A stretch of 64,000 nt of DNA, from contig JADBYZ010000007.1 in the NCBI GenBank assembly GCA_020402745.1, forward strand, positions 62,001 to 126,000. The letters run 5' to 3'. The notes beneath the pieces were generated by a model. That model was not told the origin of the DNA, did no database searches, and worked only from the letters and a program-made list of their open reading frames with translations. A program made the position numbers and the translations under genes. The stretch is from Phenylobacterium sp. Lineage in GTDB: Bacteria > Pseudomonadota > Alphaproteobacteria > Caulobacterales > Caulobacteraceae. This document shows, piece after piece, positions 1-9,490 of this stretch (the first letter of the stretch is position 1; every line of letters starts with the position of its first letter).

Positions 1-515
1 CCGCCCTCATCCGCTCGGTGATCGCCGCCGAGGACGCCGGCTTCTGCAGCCACCGGGGCTTTGACTTCGAAGCCATGCAGGAGGCCTGGGCCCATAACGA
101 GACGTCGGACCGGGTCCGCGGCGGCTCGACCATTAGCCAGCAGACCGCCAAGAACGTCTTCCTTTGGCCCCAGAGGTCTTATGTCAGAAAGGGCCTCGAG
201 GCGGGCTTCACCGTGCTGATCGAAGGGGGTTGGGGCAAGCGCCGGATCCTGGAGGTCTATCTCAACACCATCGAGTGGGGCCCTGGGATCTATGGCGCGG
301 AAGCCGCGGCCCGTCGCAACTTCGGGGTGGGCGCCGATCGCCTGACGCCGGCCCAGGCGGCGAGACTGGCCGCCATCCTTCCGAGCCCCCTGAAGTGGCG
401 GGCGGCCAAACCGGGGCCATATGTTAAGCGTCGGTCCGGGCGGATCGGTGCAGCTGCGGGAACCGTCCGCCGGGATGGCCTTGCCGACTGTATACTCACC
501 AAACGCACCCGCTGA
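1..515 (+). CDS. mtgA: Monofunctional peptidoglycan transglycosylase MtgA, 5' end outside window
   Basis: The reading frame is open to the window edge, so the N-terminus (membrane anchor and first residues) is missing. The visible part is a GT51 glycosyltransferase domain: it begins with the AAED..F..H.G.D block that carries the catalytic Glu, then has the [12 protein letters not shown] signature and the [20 protein letters not shown] block. There is no transpeptidase domain. The family polymerises lipid II into glycan strands at the periplasmic face of the inner membrane. The Arg-rich tail after about KPGPYVKRR is typical of MtgA. It is a second GT51 enzyme in this window beside the bifunctional PBP at 35418. 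Confidence 0.93.
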   Translation, partial: ALIRSVIAAEDAGFCSHRGFDFEAMQEAWAHNETSDRVRGGSTISQQTAKNVFLWPQRSYVRKGLEAGFTVLIEGGWGKRRILEVYLNTIEWGPGIYGAEAAARRNFGVGADRLTPAQAARLAAILPSPLKWRAAKPGPYVKRRSGRIGAAAGTVRRDGLADCILTKRTR

Positions 516-542
516 GTCCGGGCGCAGATCAGGAGAAACTTC

Positions 543-1655
543 ATGCGGATCGGGGTTCCACGGGAGATCAAGTCCGACGAGCATAGGGTGGGGCTCGTTC
601 CCGCCGCCGTCCGGGAGCTCACCGCCCAGGGCCATGAAGTCCTCATCCAGGCGGGCGCGGGCGCAGGCTCGGGCTTTTCGGACGCGGCCTATCTCGAGGC
701 GGGCGCCGCGCTGGCGGCTGACGCCGCCGCAGTATTCGGGGGCGCGGATCTGATTGTGAAGGTCAAGGAGCCCCAGGAGCCGGAGTGGGAGCAACTGACC
801 GCCCGCCACATCCTGTTCACCTACCTCCACCTGGCGCCGGACCCCGCCCAAGCCGAGGGACTGGCGAAGTCCGGCTGCGCCGCCATCGCCTACGAGACCG
901 TGACCGATCCCTCCGGAGGGCTGCCGCTTCTGGCCCCCATGTCCGAGATTGCGGGACGGCTGTCCATCCTGGCAGCAGCCCAACACCTGCAGAAGCATAA
1001 CGGAGGCATGGGCCTTCTGCTGCCCGGTGTCGCAGGTTCACCCCCAGGTCGGGTGGCGATCCTTGGGGGCGGCATGGTCGGCGCAAACGCCGCCCGCATG
1101 GCCCTGGGGCTCGGGGCCCAGGTGACGATTCTGGATCGGTCGATTCCGAGGCTCCGGGTCCTGGACGACCTGTTCGAAGGCCGCGCTCGCACCCGCTACG
1201 CCAACCTGGACGCCGTCGAATCGGAGATCCTGGCCGCTGACGTTGTGATTGGCGCCGTACTGGCCCCGGGCGCGGCGGCCCCGCGGCTCCTGCGACGGGA
1301 ACACCTGGCGCGGATGACCCCGGGCTCTGTGATCGTCGATGTCGCTATCGATCAGGGCGGATGCTTCGAGACCAGCCGGCCGACGACCCACCATGAACCG
1401 ACCTTCGTAATCGACGGGGTCGTGCATTACTGCGTGGCCAACATGCCGGGCGCGGTTCCGCGGACAGCGTCCGAAGCGCTTGGCAACGCCACCTTGCCCT
1501 ATGTGCTGAAACTCGCGGACCAGGGGCTGGAGGCCCTGAGGGCCGACCGCCATCTGGCGCGCGGCTTGAACGTACTGGCCGGGGACATCACGCACCCGGC
1601 TGTGGCGACGGCTCTCGGGCGTCCACCGGCCGACCCTTACGCGGCCTGGGTCTGA
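543..1655 (+). CDS. ald: Alanine dehydrogenase
   Basis: 370 residues, the usual length for NAD-dependent L-alanine dehydrogenase (alanine to pyruvate plus ammonia, cytoplasmic). The N-terminus MRIGVPREIK is diagnostic. Lys75 (in IVKVKEPQ) and His96 (in TYLHLAPD) fall at the substrate-binding and catalytic positions known for this family. A Rossmann glycine motif, GGGMVGANAA, lies near residue 176, and the VDVAIDQGGCFETS block follows near 270. It starts 28 bases after mtgA, with GGAGAAA just upstream of the ATG, and is followed by a convergent gene only 4 bases away. Confidence 0.95.
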   Translation: MRIGVPREIKSDEHRVGLVPAAVRELTAQGHEVLIQAGAGAGSGFSDAAYLEAGAALAADAAAVFGGADLIVKVKEPQEPEWEQLTARHILFTYLHLAPDPAQAEGLAKSGCAAIAYETVTDPSGGLPLLAPMSEIAGRLSILAAAQHLQKHNGGMGLLLPGVAGSPPGRVAILGGGMVGANAARMALGLGAQVTILDRSIPRLRVLDDLFEGRARTRYANLDAVESEILAADVVIGAVLAPGAAAPRLLRREHLARMTPGSVIVDVAIDQGGCFETSRPTTHHEPTFVIDGVVHYCVANMPGAVPRTASEALGNATLPYVLKLADQGLEALRADRHLARGLNVLAGDITHPAVATALGRPPADPYAAWV

Positions 1656-1659
1656 GGCC

Positions 1660-2532
1660 TCAGGCCGCCGCCCAGGCGCTGGAGTCGAGAGCGTCGGGAT
1701 CGTCGATGGCCATGTTGTCCCAGTCGAGGTCCGGCGGCGGACTGGCCGCAGCGGCGACGATGGCGTTGAGTTCGGCGACCGAGGCGACCGAAACCAGCAC
1801 AGCAGAGGCCTCCGGACGGGACAGGGCGAAACCCAGGGCGGCCTGCAGCGGGTCGGAACGCCCCTCGGCGATCATGCGGCGGGCGCGGGAGATACGCGCG
1901 GCGGCCTCGCGGAGGTGGCTGGGCGCCCGGTCAGGCGGGAGGAGCAAGAGGCCGTTGAGGAAGATGGAGCGGAGGTGAACCTCCATGCCGAGGCCCGCGA
2001 TAGCCGCCAGAGTGCCATCATTGATCAGGCGCTGGTCCAGAAGGCTGGCCGGCGCCTGGACGATATCCGGCCGAAATCTGCGGGCCACGCCAAGGGGATC
2101 GTCCGAGGCGAAGACTGAGACCCCGATCTTCCGGGTGAGCCCCGCATCCCGGAGCGCCTTCAGCCGATCCCAGAGGGCGACGCCATGAGGACCGAGAAGT
2201 TCGGCCACCGAGGGCACGAGAATGCATTCGGCCTGGACGACTCCCAGCCGGTCCAGACTGGCCCGGACTTCGGCCTCGACAATATCCGGGCCCCGGTCGG
2301 GCCGGATGGTCGAGATGCAGACATCGAAGCGATCCGGGCGGGGCAGGACTGCGCCGATCTCTCGCTCGGCCTGGAGGGAGCGGCCAGCGATATCCAAAAG
2401 GCGGACGCCGGATCGGGCGGCGACCTCTAGGATGTCCCGGACCTCGACCTGGGGCGGTCGACCGCGGACCGGCGCCCGATCAAGGCCGAACTGCCCCGAA
2501 CCGAGGCCAAGCTTGGAAACCGGCGAAGACAT
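1660..2532 (-). CDS. Aldo/keto reductase family protein
   Basis: 290 residues of an aldo/keto reductase TIM barrel. It opens with LGLGSGQFGLDR, then has the LLDIAGRSLQAEREIGAVL segment, which matches the D-T-A-x-x-Y-G-x-S-E region of the family. In place of the usual D...Y pair it reads LLDIAGRS, so the catalytic Tyr is not evident. The end of the barrel has the LGFALSRPEASAVLVSVASVAEL block. Members reduce carbonyls with NADPH; the substrate here is unknown. Several relatives with an altered active site act on sugar or lactone substrates. It is divergent from xdhC-like 2634. Confidence 0.8.
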   Translation of the reverse strand: MSSPVSKLGLGSGQFGLDRAPVRGRPPQVEVRDILEVAARSGVRLLDIAGRSLQAEREIGAVLPRPDRFDVCISTIRPDRGPDIVEAEVRASLDRLGVVQAECILVPSVAELLGPHGVALWDRLKALRDAGLTRKIGVSVFASDDPLGVARRFRPDIVQAPASLLDQRLINDGTLAAIAGLGMEVHLRSIFLNGLLLLPPDRAPSHLREAAARISRARRMIAEGRSDPLQAALGFALSRPEASAVLVSVASVAELNAIVAAAASPPPDLDWDNMAIDDPDALDSSAWAAA

Positions 2533-2633
2533 GAGTTCTTCAGGCGCGCCTTACATGACGTAAAGCGGCATCTTGGCCCGAATGCCTAAAGAACCCGTTT
2601 CTGAAAAGCTTACAGGAAGTTAAAATCCGCCCC

Positions 2634-3608
2634 ATGAGAACCTCCCTTCCCGACTGGCCTGTCTTCGGATTCGTCGATGATGTTCGCCCCGCCCTTGACG
2701 CCGCCCGGCGCAAGGGGCGGACCTCGATCCTGGCCACCCTCGTGGCGGTGGAAGGGGGCGGACCCCGGCCGGTGGGAACGCAGATGGTTTTTTCCGCTTC
2801 GCACGACGAGACCCCTGACGAAGTGTTCGGCTATTTTTCGGGCGGGTGCGTGGAGTCCGATATCGCAGACCACGCCTATGCCTGCCTCGCTGACGGCGAG
2901 CCCCGGCGGCTGGTCTATGGCGAGGGCAGTCCCTGGCCGGACATCCGCCTGCTTTGCGGCGCACGGATCGAGATCCTGCTCGAACGCCTCGAGGCCTCGG
3001 ACCCGGCCCTCGCAATCCTCCTCGAGGCCTGGGCCGCACGCCGGCCGGCCGACTGGGTCACCGACGGGCGGCGCCGGGAATGCGCCGCGCCCGGCGAGGT
3101 CACGGCCTGGGAAGGCGCCTTCACCCGACACTGCGATCCGGCCCAGAAGCTGGTGGTCTTCGGCTCTGACCCCACCGCCCTGGCGATCGCCACCCTGGGC
3201 GCCCAGTCCGGCTTCGAGACCACCTTAGTGAGAGGCAAGGGTCCCGAGTCGCCGCCGCCAGTTCCCGGCCTAGCCTATAGCCGCCAGTCCCCCGCCGAGG
3301 CCCTGGCCACGATCGGGACCGACGACTGGACCGCCATCGCCATCGCCAGCCACAACCTGGAGCTGGACCGCGAGGCCCTGGCCGCCGCCCTGCCGTCCGC
3401 GGCGGGTTATGTCGGCCTGCTCGGCGCCAGGCGGCGGCTGGAGGAACGCCTGGCCCCCCTGCGCGCGGCGGGCGTGCCGGAAGCGGTCCTGACGCGGGTT
3501 CACGCCCCTATCGGCCTGGACATCGGCGGCAAGGCGCCCTGGGCGGTCGCCGTCTCGGTGATCGGCGAGATCATGGCCGAGCGGTTCGGCGGCGGCCGCA
3601 AGTCCTAA
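2634..3608 (+). CDS. XdhC/CoxI-family molybdenum cofactor chaperone
   Basis: 324 residues. The N-terminal XdhC/CoxI domain has the LVAVEGGGPRPVGTQM block (residues about 35-52) and SGGCVESDIADHA (about 70-82), which carries the conserved Cys of the family. The C-terminal half is a Rossmann-like XdhC_C domain with LVVFGSDPTALAIATLG and YVGLLGARRR. These proteins bind molybdopterin, promote its sulfuration and deliver it to molybdenum hydroxylases. In this window the natural client is the IorAB enzyme at 18.0-20.7 kb, and the cofactor pathway lies at 4.8-9.4 kb. The last block, IGLDIGGKAPWAVAVSVIGEI, is typical of the family. Confidence 0.9.
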   Translation: MRTSLPDWPVFGFVDDVRPALDAARRKGRTSILATLVAVEGGGPRPVGTQMVFSASHDETPDEVFGYFSGGCVESDIADHAYACLADGEPRRLVYGEGSPWPDIRLLCGARIEILLERLEASDPALAILLEAWAARRPADWVTDGRRRECAAPGEVTAWEGAFTRHCDPAQKLVVFGSDPTALAIATLGAQSGFETTLVRGKGPESPPPVPGLAYSRQSPAEALATIGTDDWTAIAIASHNLELDREALAAALPSAAGYVGLLGARRRLEERLAPLRAAGVPEAVLTRVHAPIGLDIGGKAPWAVAVSVIGEIMAERFGGGRKS

Positions 3609-3610
3609 GC

Positions 3611-3640
3611 GGGCGCTTAGCCGGGCCTGGATAAGCGCCC
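3611..3640. terminator. Perfect 9-bp inverted repeat after xdhC-like gene
   Basis: Arms gggcgctta (3611-3619) and taagcgccc (3632-3640) are perfect complements around a 12-base loop, directly after the stop codon of the XdhC gene. There is no T-tract, so it may be a Rho-assisted end, a processing hairpin or an operator for the following cytochrome gene. Confidence 0.4.
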
Positions 3641-3706
3641 GGGGGGTGGCCCCTCTGGTCGGACCGGCGCTCCATCCGCACCTCGCTCGCGAGACGGAGA
3701 CAGCCC

Positions 3707-4342
3707 GTGACCAATCCAGAACCCGCCCAAGCCCACTCACATCGCCGCTGGGACCCCCTTGTCAGACTAACCCACTGGGGGATCGCCGTCGGCGTCATCG
3801 CCAACAGGCTGGTCGTGGAGGGTGGTTCCGGGCTCCACCTCTGGCTCGGCCTCGCCATCGCCGCTCTGCTGGGGCTGCGACTCGCGTGGGGGTTCATCGG
3901 GCCGCCGGAGGCGCGGTTCGCGGCCTTCCCGCCCAGTCCCCGCCGGGCGCTGGAGCACATCGGCGACATCCGGGCCAGCCGACGGACCGTCCACGCCTCA
4001 CACAATCCCCTGGGCGCCCTGATGGCCTACGCCCTCTGGGGAACCCTCGCCGTGGTGATCGCCTCTGGAATCGCCATGTCGGGCTTCCCGCCTCAGGTCC
4101 GTCCGGAGATGGGCGGGGATCAGGCGATGGCATCGGCAGGCTTAGGGGAGTCCGATGACGAGGGCCATGAGGCCCAAGGGGGGGCTGGCGAGGCGGCGGA
4201 AGAGATTCACGAGGCGGCGGCCAACCTGCTCCTCTTCCTGGCCTTCGTTCACCTCGGCGGCGTGGTGTTCGAGACCCGCAGAAGCGGTCGCCAGGTCCTC
4301 TCGTCGATGATAGGCCGAGGGTCGAAACTCCGGGAGCGATGA
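3707..4342 (+). CDS. Cytochrome b561-type membrane protein
   Basis: 211 residues with a GTG start. The pattern matches the Ni/Fe-hydrogenase b-type/cytochrome b561 family: RRWDPLVRLTHWGIAVGVIAN at the first helix, HLWLGLAIAALLGLRLAWGFIG at the second, ASHNPLGALMAYALW at the third and NLLLFLAFVHLGGVVFE at the fourth. The His residues in THW, LHLW, SHNP and FVHL are the expected haem ligands. Between helices three and four is a long acidic, Gly-rich insertion (about residues 125-165) that is unusual. The protein should pass electrons across the inner membrane. The gene overlaps the next one by 4 bases (ATGA), so the two are coupled. Confidence 0.85.
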   Translation: MTNPEPAQAHSHRRWDPLVRLTHWGIAVGVIANRLVVEGGSGLHLWLGLAIAALLGLRLAWGFIGPPEARFAAFPPSPRRALEHIGDIRASRRTVHASHNPLGALMAYALWGTLAVVIASGIAMSGFPPQVRPEMGGDQAMASAGLGESDDEGHEAQGGAGEAAEEIHEAAANLLLFLAFVHLGGVVFETRRSGRQVLSSMIGRGSKLRER

Positions 4343-4863
4343 TGACCAGCATGCAAGCCCCGAGAGGAGACCGCCTGGCGACAGCGGTCTCCTTTGTCGT
4401 CGCCCTGCAGACCCTGGCGGCGGTCTTCTTCATCGGGGACGCCCTGGTCGATGTCCGCAGTGCGCAGCCCGGCCTGCACGTCGCGACCGAACTGGTCATC
4501 GCCCTGGCCCTGCTGGCCGGGGTGGCCGTGGGCGCCCTGCAGGTCCGGCGTCTCTGGGTCGAGGGACGCCGCCGGCAGGCGGCCCTGGACGTCGCCGCCG
4601 GCGCCTTGGCGGCGGTCACCGCCGAGCGTTTCCGGGACTGGGGTCTGACCCCTGCGGAGGCGGATGTGGCAGTCTTCGCCCTGAAGGGCTTCGACGTGGC
4701 AGAGATCGCTGGACTGCGGGGCTCCGCCGAAGGCACAGTGCGGGCGCAGCTGGCGCAGGTCTACCGCAAGGCCGGCGTGAATTCGCGGGCCGCCCTCGCC
4801 TGCCTCTTTCTGGAGGATCTGATCCCAGGCCCGGTCCCAGCAGACCGGCCCGTCAGCCCCTAA
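4339..4863 (+). CDS. Membrane-anchored LuxR-type HTH regulator
   Basis: 174 residues. Two hydrophobic segments (about residues 14-33 and 49-68) precede a LuxR/GerE helix-turn-helix (about residues 100-160: LTPAEADVAVFALKGFDVAEIA, then GTVRAQLAQVYRKAGVNSRAALAC). No receiver or autoinducer domain is present, so the membrane part is the only candidate sensor. It starts inside the end of the cytochrome b561 gene (ATGA overlap), which suggests that the regulator senses or controls that redox protein. Its 3' end overlaps the convergent moeA by 11 bases. Confidence 0.8.
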   Translation: MMTSMQAPRGDRLATAVSFVVALQTLAAVFFIGDALVDVRSAQPGLHVATELVIALALLAGVAVGALQVRRLWVEGRRRQAALDVAAGALAAVTAERFRDWGLTPAEADVAVFALKGFDVAEIAGLRGSAEGTVRAQLAQVYRKAGVNSRAALACLFLEDLIPGPVPADRPVSP

Positions 4864-6043
4864 GGAGGGCCAGCACCTCCACGGCGTCGCCGGCCGCCGC
4901 TGCGGGCGCCCCCGGCACGCGCCGCAGGAGGGCGTCGGCTTCGGAGAACACTCTGACGAGGGAAGAGTCCTGGTCGAGGAAGGCTTCCACGGCCTCCCCG
5001 TCCCCGTCGGTGACAAGCCGGGCCCGCATCCAGTGTTCCCGCGGGCCGTTTGCCGGAAGGGGCGCCAGAAGGCGTGCGGGCCGAAGGACTGGTGAGGACG
5101 GCCGACCCTCGAAGGCGGCGACGAGGGGCCGCAGGAAGAGCTCGGCGCAGACGAAGGCCGAGGCGGGATTGCCCGGCAGGCCCAGCAGGGGACGTCCATC
5201 CCCCAGGACGCCGAAGAAGGTAGGCTTGCCTGGACGGACGGCGACGCTTTCGACCCGCAGGTCCAGGCCCAGGTCGGCGGCGGCCGCGCGGACCAGGTCA
5301 TGATCGCCGACCGAAGCGCCGCCGAGGGTGACGACAAGGTCCCCGCCCGCCCCGGCGATGGCGTCCCGAACCGCCTCCCGACGGTCGCGCACGCCGGTCA
5401 CCCGGCGGGTCTCCGCCCCCCAGGTGCGCAGCATGGCCTCCAGCCCCGGGGAACCGGAGTCGAAGATCTGCCAGGGCCCGGGAATGGCCGGCGGCTCGAC
5501 GACTTCCTCGCCGGTGGAGACAATGCTGACCTGCGGCGGCCGGACCACTCCGACCCGGTCGCGCCCGGCGGAGGCGCAGAGGGACAGGCGCCCGGGATCG
5601 AGCCTCAGGCCCTCGGCCAGCAGCCGTCCGCCCGCCCGGAAGTCGCGGCCGGCCTGGCGCACATTGTCGCCGGGCGCGCAGGCAGGGACGTCCACCGTCC
5701 CACCATCCCGGCGAGCGTCTTCCTGGATCACCACGGCGTCCGCGCCTGAGGGCAGGGCCGCGCCGGTGAAGATGCGCACCGCTTCGCCGGCGCAGAGGGG
5801 CCCCTCGAAGCCATGGCCCGCGGCGCTCTCGCCGATGATCTTCCGGGACCCGGAACCGTCCGCGCTACGGACCGCCCAGCCGTCCATGGAGGAATTGGTG
5901 AAGGGGGGTTGGTCGCGGACCGCGTGGATGTCCTCGGCCAGCATGCGACCCAAGGCGTCCTGCAAGGTAAGCTCGACCGGACCCAGCCGGCGGACGGCGG
6001 CCAGCATGGCCGCCCGGGCGGCCTCGACCGTCATCAGCTTCAT
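4853..6043 (-). CDS. moeA: Molybdopterin molybdenumtransferase MoeA
   Basis: 396 residues, usual MoeA length. MoeA inserts molybdate into adenylylated molybdopterin to give Mo-cofactor in the cytoplasm. Visible blocks are [28 protein letters not shown] (about 28-55), [18 protein letters not shown] (about 90-108) and, in the MoCF-binding domain, [11 protein letters not shown] and [25 protein letters not shown]. It is the last gene of moaA-D-E-B-C-moeA and its start overlaps the moaC stop (ATGA). Confidence 0.96.
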   Translation of the reverse strand: MKLMTVEAARAAMLAAVRRLGPVELTLQDALGRMLAEDIHAVRDQPPFTNSSMDGWAVRSADGSGSRKIIGESAAGHGFEGPLCAGEAVRIFTGAALPSGADAVVIQEDARRDGGTVDVPACAPGDNVRQAGRDFRAGGRLLAEGLRLDPGRLSLCASAGRDRVGVVRPPQVSIVSTGEEVVEPPAIPGPWQIFDSGSPGLEAMLRTWGAETRRVTGVRDRREAVRDAIAGAGGDLVVTLGGASVGDHDLVRAAAADLGLDLRVESVAVRPGKPTFFGVLGDGRPLLGLPGNPASAFVCAELFLRPLVAAFEGRPSSPVLRPARLLAPLPANGPREHWMRARLVTDGDGEAVEAFLDQDSSLVRVFSEADALLRRVPGAPAAAAGDAVEVLALLRG

Positions 6044-6510
6044 TCGCGGACCCAGTCGCCGGAGCGCCCGCCGGACTTGGACAGGAGCCGGACGTCCTCG
6101 ATGACCATCCCCCGGTCAGCGGCCTTGAGCATGTCATAGAGGGTCAGGCAGGCCACGCTGACCGCCGTCAGGGCCTCCATCTCCACGCCGGTGCGCCCGG
6201 TGGTCCGCACCCGCGCCGTCACCTTCAGCCGGCCCTGGTCGACGTCGACGGCCACCTCGGCCTTAGAGATATCCAGGGGATGGCAGAGGGGGATCAGGTC
6301 CGAGGTCCGCTTGGCCGCCATCACGCCGGCGATCTCGGCGACAGCGCGGACGTCGCCCTTGCGGCCCTGCCCGGAGACGGCCAGGGCCAGGGTCTCGGGC
6401 GCCAGGCGGACATAGCCCTCGGCGACGGCCTCGCGGGCCGTCTCCGGCTTGTCGGAGACGTCCACCATCCGGGCCCGGCCCTCGGCGTCAATGTGGGTCA
6501 GGCCACTCAC
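6040..6510 (-). CDS. moaC: Cyclic pyranopterin monophosphate synthase MoaC
   Basis: 156 residues, full length. MoaC works with MoaA to convert GTP to cyclic pyranopterin monophosphate. The family signatures are present: [18 protein letters not shown] near the N-terminus, [14 protein letters not shown] around 70-85, and [21 protein letters not shown] around 110-130. Start and stop overlap neighbouring moaB and moeA by 4 bases each, which shows translational coupling. Confidence 0.97.
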   Translation of the reverse strand: MSGLTHIDAEGRARMVDVSDKPETAREAVAEGYVRLAPETLALAVSGQGRKGDVRAVAEIAGVMAAKRTSDLIPLCHPLDISKAEVAVDVDQGRLKVTARVRTTGRTGVEMEALTAVSVACLTLYDMLKAADRGMVIEDVRLLSKSGGRSGDWVRE

Positions 6511-7082
6511 TTTTCCAGGAGCCGCGGCATGAGCTCGACCATGTTGCAGGGGCCATGGCGGCTGTCGAGCTGGGCCTGGATGACCTTGTCCCAGCCGTCC
6601 TTCACCGCCCCGTTCGACCCGGGAAGGCAGAAGACAAAGACGCCATTGACGATGCCGGCCGTCGCGCGGGACTGCAGGGTGGACAGGCCCACGGACTGGA
6701 AGCTGACCAGATGGAAGACCACTGAGAAGCCGTCGATGCGCTTGTCGAACAGGGGCTCCACGGCCTCTGGGGTGACGTCCCGGCCCGTGATGCCGGTGCC
6801 GCCAGTGCTGATCACCGCGTCGACCTCGCCGGAGTCGACCCAGGCCAGGATCCGGGCGCGGATCTCGTCGACATCGTCGCGGACGATGGCCTTGTCGGCC
6901 AGGACATGGCCGGCCCCCGTGACCCGGTCTGCCAGGACATGGCCGGAGGTGTCGCTTTCCTCATCCCGGGTATCCGAAATCGTGAGGACGGCGATGCGCA
7001 CGGGGACGAAGGGCCGGGCCGGGTCGATCCGGCCTCCGGGGGTCAGGGTGATCGGGGTCGGTGAGGTCATGAGGTCTCCCAT
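6507..7082 (-). CDS. moaB: Molybdopterin adenylyltransferase-type protein MoaB
   Basis: 191 residues of the MogA/MoaB (MoCF-binding) fold. Seen are [20 protein letters not shown] (about 27-46), the [18 protein letters not shown] motif (about 89-106) that binds molybdopterin, and the late block [15 protein letters not shown]. Bacterial MoaB/Mog proteins adenylylate molybdopterin before MoeA loads the metal. The start overlaps the end of moaE by 16 bases. Confidence 0.93.
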   Translation of the reverse strand: MGDLMTSPTPITLTPGGRIDPARPFVPVRIAVLTISDTRDEESDTSGHVLADRVTGAGHVLADKAIVRDDVDEIRARILAWVDSGEVDAVISTGGTGITGRDVTPEAVEPLFDKRIDGFSVVFHLVSFQSVGLSTLQSRATAGIVNGVFVFCLPGSNGAVKDGWDKVIQAQLDSRHGPCNMVELMPRLLEK

Positions 7083-7513
7083 CGCGCCAGGTCGTCTCGG
7101 TCACGGTCCGTCGGTTCGATCCACCGCGCGCCGTCCGGGCCCGTCTCCTTCTTCCAGAAGGGCGCCCGGGACTTCAAGTAGTCCATGAGGAAGTCGCAGG
7201 CCTCGAAGGCGGCGCGGCGGTGCGCCGCGGCCGTCGCGACGAAGACGATGGCCTCGCCCGGCGGGATCGGGCCGGTGCGATGGAGGATCAGGACATCCTG
7301 CAAGCCGAAGCGCGCCACCGCGGCGGCCTCATGCCGGCCGATCTCGCGCTCCGTAAATACCGGATAGGCTTCCAGCTCCAGGAGGGTGGTTTGACCCGCC
7401 TCGGCCCGGGCCAGTCCCGTGAAGCTGGCGATGGCCCCCGTCTCGCTCCGGCCACGGCAGAATCCGGCCAGGGCTTCACCGGGGTCAAAGGGTTGGCTGA
7501 CCAGCCGGATCAC
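7067..7513 (-). CDS. moaE: Molybdopterin synthase catalytic subunit MoaE
   Basis: 148 residues. MoaE combines with thiocarboxylated MoaD to add the dithiolene sulfurs to the pterin. The motif HRTGPIPPGEAIVFVATAAAHR (about 90-111) and the active-site block FLMDYLKSRAPFWKKE (about 118-133, with its catalytic lysines) are intact. It sits 3 bases after moaD. Confidence 0.96.
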   Translation of the reverse strand: MIRLVSQPFDPGEALAGFCRGRSETGAIASFTGLARAEAGQTTLLELEAYPVFTEREIGRHEAAAVARFGLQDVLILHRTGPIPPGEAIVFVATAAAHRRAAFEACDFLMDYLKSRAPFWKKETGPDGARWIEPTDRDRDDLARWETS

Positions 7514-7516
7514 CCC

Positions 7517-7756
7517 TCAACCTCCGCTCATGGGCGGCAGGAAGGCGACCTCGGAGTCGGGTCTGAGATCCACGTCCAGGCTCACCAGGGACTGGTCGAC
7601 CGCCGTGCGCACCGCCGGCGCCTGGAGGGCTTCGAAGAGGGCGGGATCCTCCGTCGCGATCCAACCCCTCAGTTCGCCCAGGGTCCGGGCCGGGATGTCC
7701 CGCTCCCGCCAGCCGGCGACGTCGGCGAGCCGCCCGAACAGGAGCACCCGCGCCAC
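7517..7756 (-). CDS. moaD: Molybdopterin synthase sulfur carrier subunit MoaD
   Basis: 79 residues with a ubiquitin-like fold. It begins MARVLLFGRLADVAG and ends with the essential Gly-Gly tail (FLPPMSGG), which is adenylylated and converted to a thiocarboxylate. The segment SEVAFLPPMSGG is the hallmark of the family. It is placed between moaA and moaE with gaps of only 2-3 bases. Confidence 0.95.
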   Translation of the reverse strand: MARVLLFGRLADVAGWRERDIPARTLGELRGWIATEDPALFEALQAPAVRTAVDQSLVSLDVDLRPDSEVAFLPPMSGG

Positions 7757-7758
7757 CG

Positions 7759-8790
7759 TCAGCCCCCCGTCGTGGACATGTGCCGCTGCACGGAGGGCGG
7801 AGCGTTGCGATCGATCCGGAAATCGTGGCCCTCGGGCTTGGCGTCGATGGCCCGCAGGATCGCCTCGCGGAGCTCGCTATCCGGCGCGCCGCTGCGGATC
7901 ACCGCCCGCAGGTCGCTCGCGTCCTCGCGTCCAAGGCAGGTGTGCAGGGTCCCCGTGCAGGTCAGGCGCACCCGGTTGCAGAGCTCGCAGAAGTTGTGGC
8001 TGAGGGGGGTGATGAAGCCCAGCCGTCCGCCGGTCTCGGCCACCCGGACATAACGGGCTGGGCCGCCGGTGGTCAGGTCGAGGTCGGTCAGGGTCCAGAA
8101 GCTTTCCAGCTGGGCCCGGACCTCCCGCAGCGACAGGAACTGGTCGCTCCGGTCCACGTCGATCTCGCCCATGGGCATGGCCTCGATCAGGGTGGCGTCG
8201 AAGCCCTGGCCGTGGGCCCAGGCGATCAGGTCGGGAAGCTCGTCGGCGTTGTCGTCCCGCAGGGCGACGGCGTTGATCTTGACGGCGAGGCCCGCGGCCC
8301 GGGCAGCCTCGAGCCCACGCAGGACCTGGGCCAGGTCGCCGCCCCGGGTGAGCCGGCGGAAGGTCTCGGGGTTGAGGCTGTCCAGCGAGACATTGACCCG
8401 CCGCACGCCGGAGGCCGCAAGGTCGGCGGCGAAGGTCTCCAGCCGGGTGCCGTTCGTCGTCAGGGTCACCTCGTCCAGGTCGCCGGCGGCCAGCCGCGGC
8501 GACAGGGCGCCGAACAGATCCATCACCCCCTTGCGCACCAGGGGTTCGCCGCCGGTGATGCGGATCTTCCGAACGCCCAGGTCGATGAAGGCCGATGCCA
8601 GGCGCTCAAGCTCCTCGAGAGTCAGCACCTGCGCCTTGGGCAGAAAGGTCATATGCTCGGCCATGCAATAGACGCAGCGCAGGTCGCATCGGTCCGTCAC
8701 CGAGACCCGAAGATAGGTCACGGCGCGGCCGAACCCGTCCACGAGGCGGGGGCGGGACTGGACAGCGGGCGCGGTGTCGAGCGGCGTCAT
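7759..8790 (-). CDS. moaA: GTP 3',8-cyclase MoaA
   Basis: 343 residues, radical-SAM enzyme of the first step of molybdenum cofactor synthesis. The N-terminal 4Fe-4S motif is Cys35-x3-Cys39-x2-Cys42 (CDLRCVYC). GEPLVRKG follows as the SAM-binding GGEP equivalent. The second cluster motif is [13 protein letters not shown]...C near residue 270. The C-terminal Gly-Gly needed for GTP binding is present (STTGG). It is the first gene of the moa operon and is divergent from the mocA-like gene. Confidence 0.97.
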   Translation of the reverse strand: MTPLDTAPAVQSRPRLVDGFGRAVTYLRVSVTDRCDLRCVYCMAEHMTFLPKAQVLTLEELERLASAFIDLGVRKIRITGGEPLVRKGVMDLFGALSPRLAAGDLDEVTLTTNGTRLETFAADLAASGVRRVNVSLDSLNPETFRRLTRGGDLAQVLRGLEAARAAGLAVKINAVALRDDNADELPDLIAWAHGQGFDATLIEAMPMGEIDVDRSDQFLSLREVRAQLESFWTLTDLDLTTGGPARYVRVAETGGRLGFITPLSHNFCELCNRVRLTCTGTLHTCLGREDASDLRAVIRSGAPDSELREAILRAIDAKPEGHDFRIDRNAPPSVQRHMSTTGG

Positions 8791-8821
8791 GCCGGATCAA
8801 CATATGCGGGGACGACGGAAC

Positions 8822-9454
8822 ATGACAGGGGCGGCGGTCGGGCTCGGGTCGGGTTATGCAGCCATCCTGCTGGCGGCGGGGGCGGGACGCCGCTTCGGCG
8901 GCGGCAAGCTGCTGGCCCCCTGGCGCGGTGCGCCCCTGGTCGCCGGCGCGGTCCGGGCGGCCCTGTCGACGCCCTCTGACCCGGTCATCGTTGTCACAGG
9001 AACGGACCCGGGAACTGTCGGGGACGCCTGCCGGGCGGCGGCCGAAGACAGGGGCGGCGCCGGGCGGCTGCGCCTCGTGCACGCCGCAGACCACGCCGAG
9101 GGCATGGGCGCCTCCCTGCGGGCTGGGGTCGCCGTCCTGCCGACGGGGCTGAGGGGGGTCTTCGTCTTCCTCGGCGACATGCCGGACATACCGGAGGAGA
9201 TCTTTGCGTCCCTCATCACCGCCTTGGAGGCCGGGGCCCCAGCCGCCGCCCCGGCCTACAAGGGACGCCGGGGTCATCCGGTCCTCTTCTCCGCCGCTCT
9301 CCTTCCCGACCTCGCCGGGGCCGCCGGGGATGCTGGCGCCCGGGAGGTCCTCGCCATCCTGGGCGACCGGCTGGCGCGGGTGGAGAGCCAGGACCCCGGC
9401 GTCCTCTTCGACGTCGACCGGCCCGAGGACCTGGGAGACCCGCCGCGAGGCTGA
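8822..9454 (+). CDS. MocA/MobA-like molybdopterin nucleotidyltransferase
   Basis: About 210 residues from the ATG at 8822. Earlier in-frame ATGs at 8774 and 8804 would put it closer to or overlapping moaA. The nucleotidyltransferase motif AAILLAAGAGRRFGGGKLLAPW is at the N-terminus, the metal-binding FLGDMPDIPEEIF near residue 120, and GRRGHPVLFSAALLPDL near 155. This KLL-type pattern is more like MocA, which makes molybdopterin cytosine dinucleotide, than MobA. That suits the IorAB enzyme at 18 kb, since xanthine-oxidase-family enzymes of this kind use the CMP form. Substrate choice is inferred. Confidence 0.82.
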   Translation: MTGAAVGLGSGYAAILLAAGAGRRFGGGKLLAPWRGAPLVAGAVRAALSTPSDPVIVVTGTDPGTVGDACRAAAEDRGGAGRLRLVHAADHAEGMGASLRAGVAVLPTGLRGVFVFLGDMPDIPEEIFASLITALEAGAPAAAPAYKGRRGHPVLFSAALLPDLAGAAGDAGAREVLAILGDRLARVESQDPGVLFDVDRPEDLGDPPRG

Positions 9455-9490
9455 ACCCGGCTCCTGCCGGTCCATTAATCCCTCGCGCCC

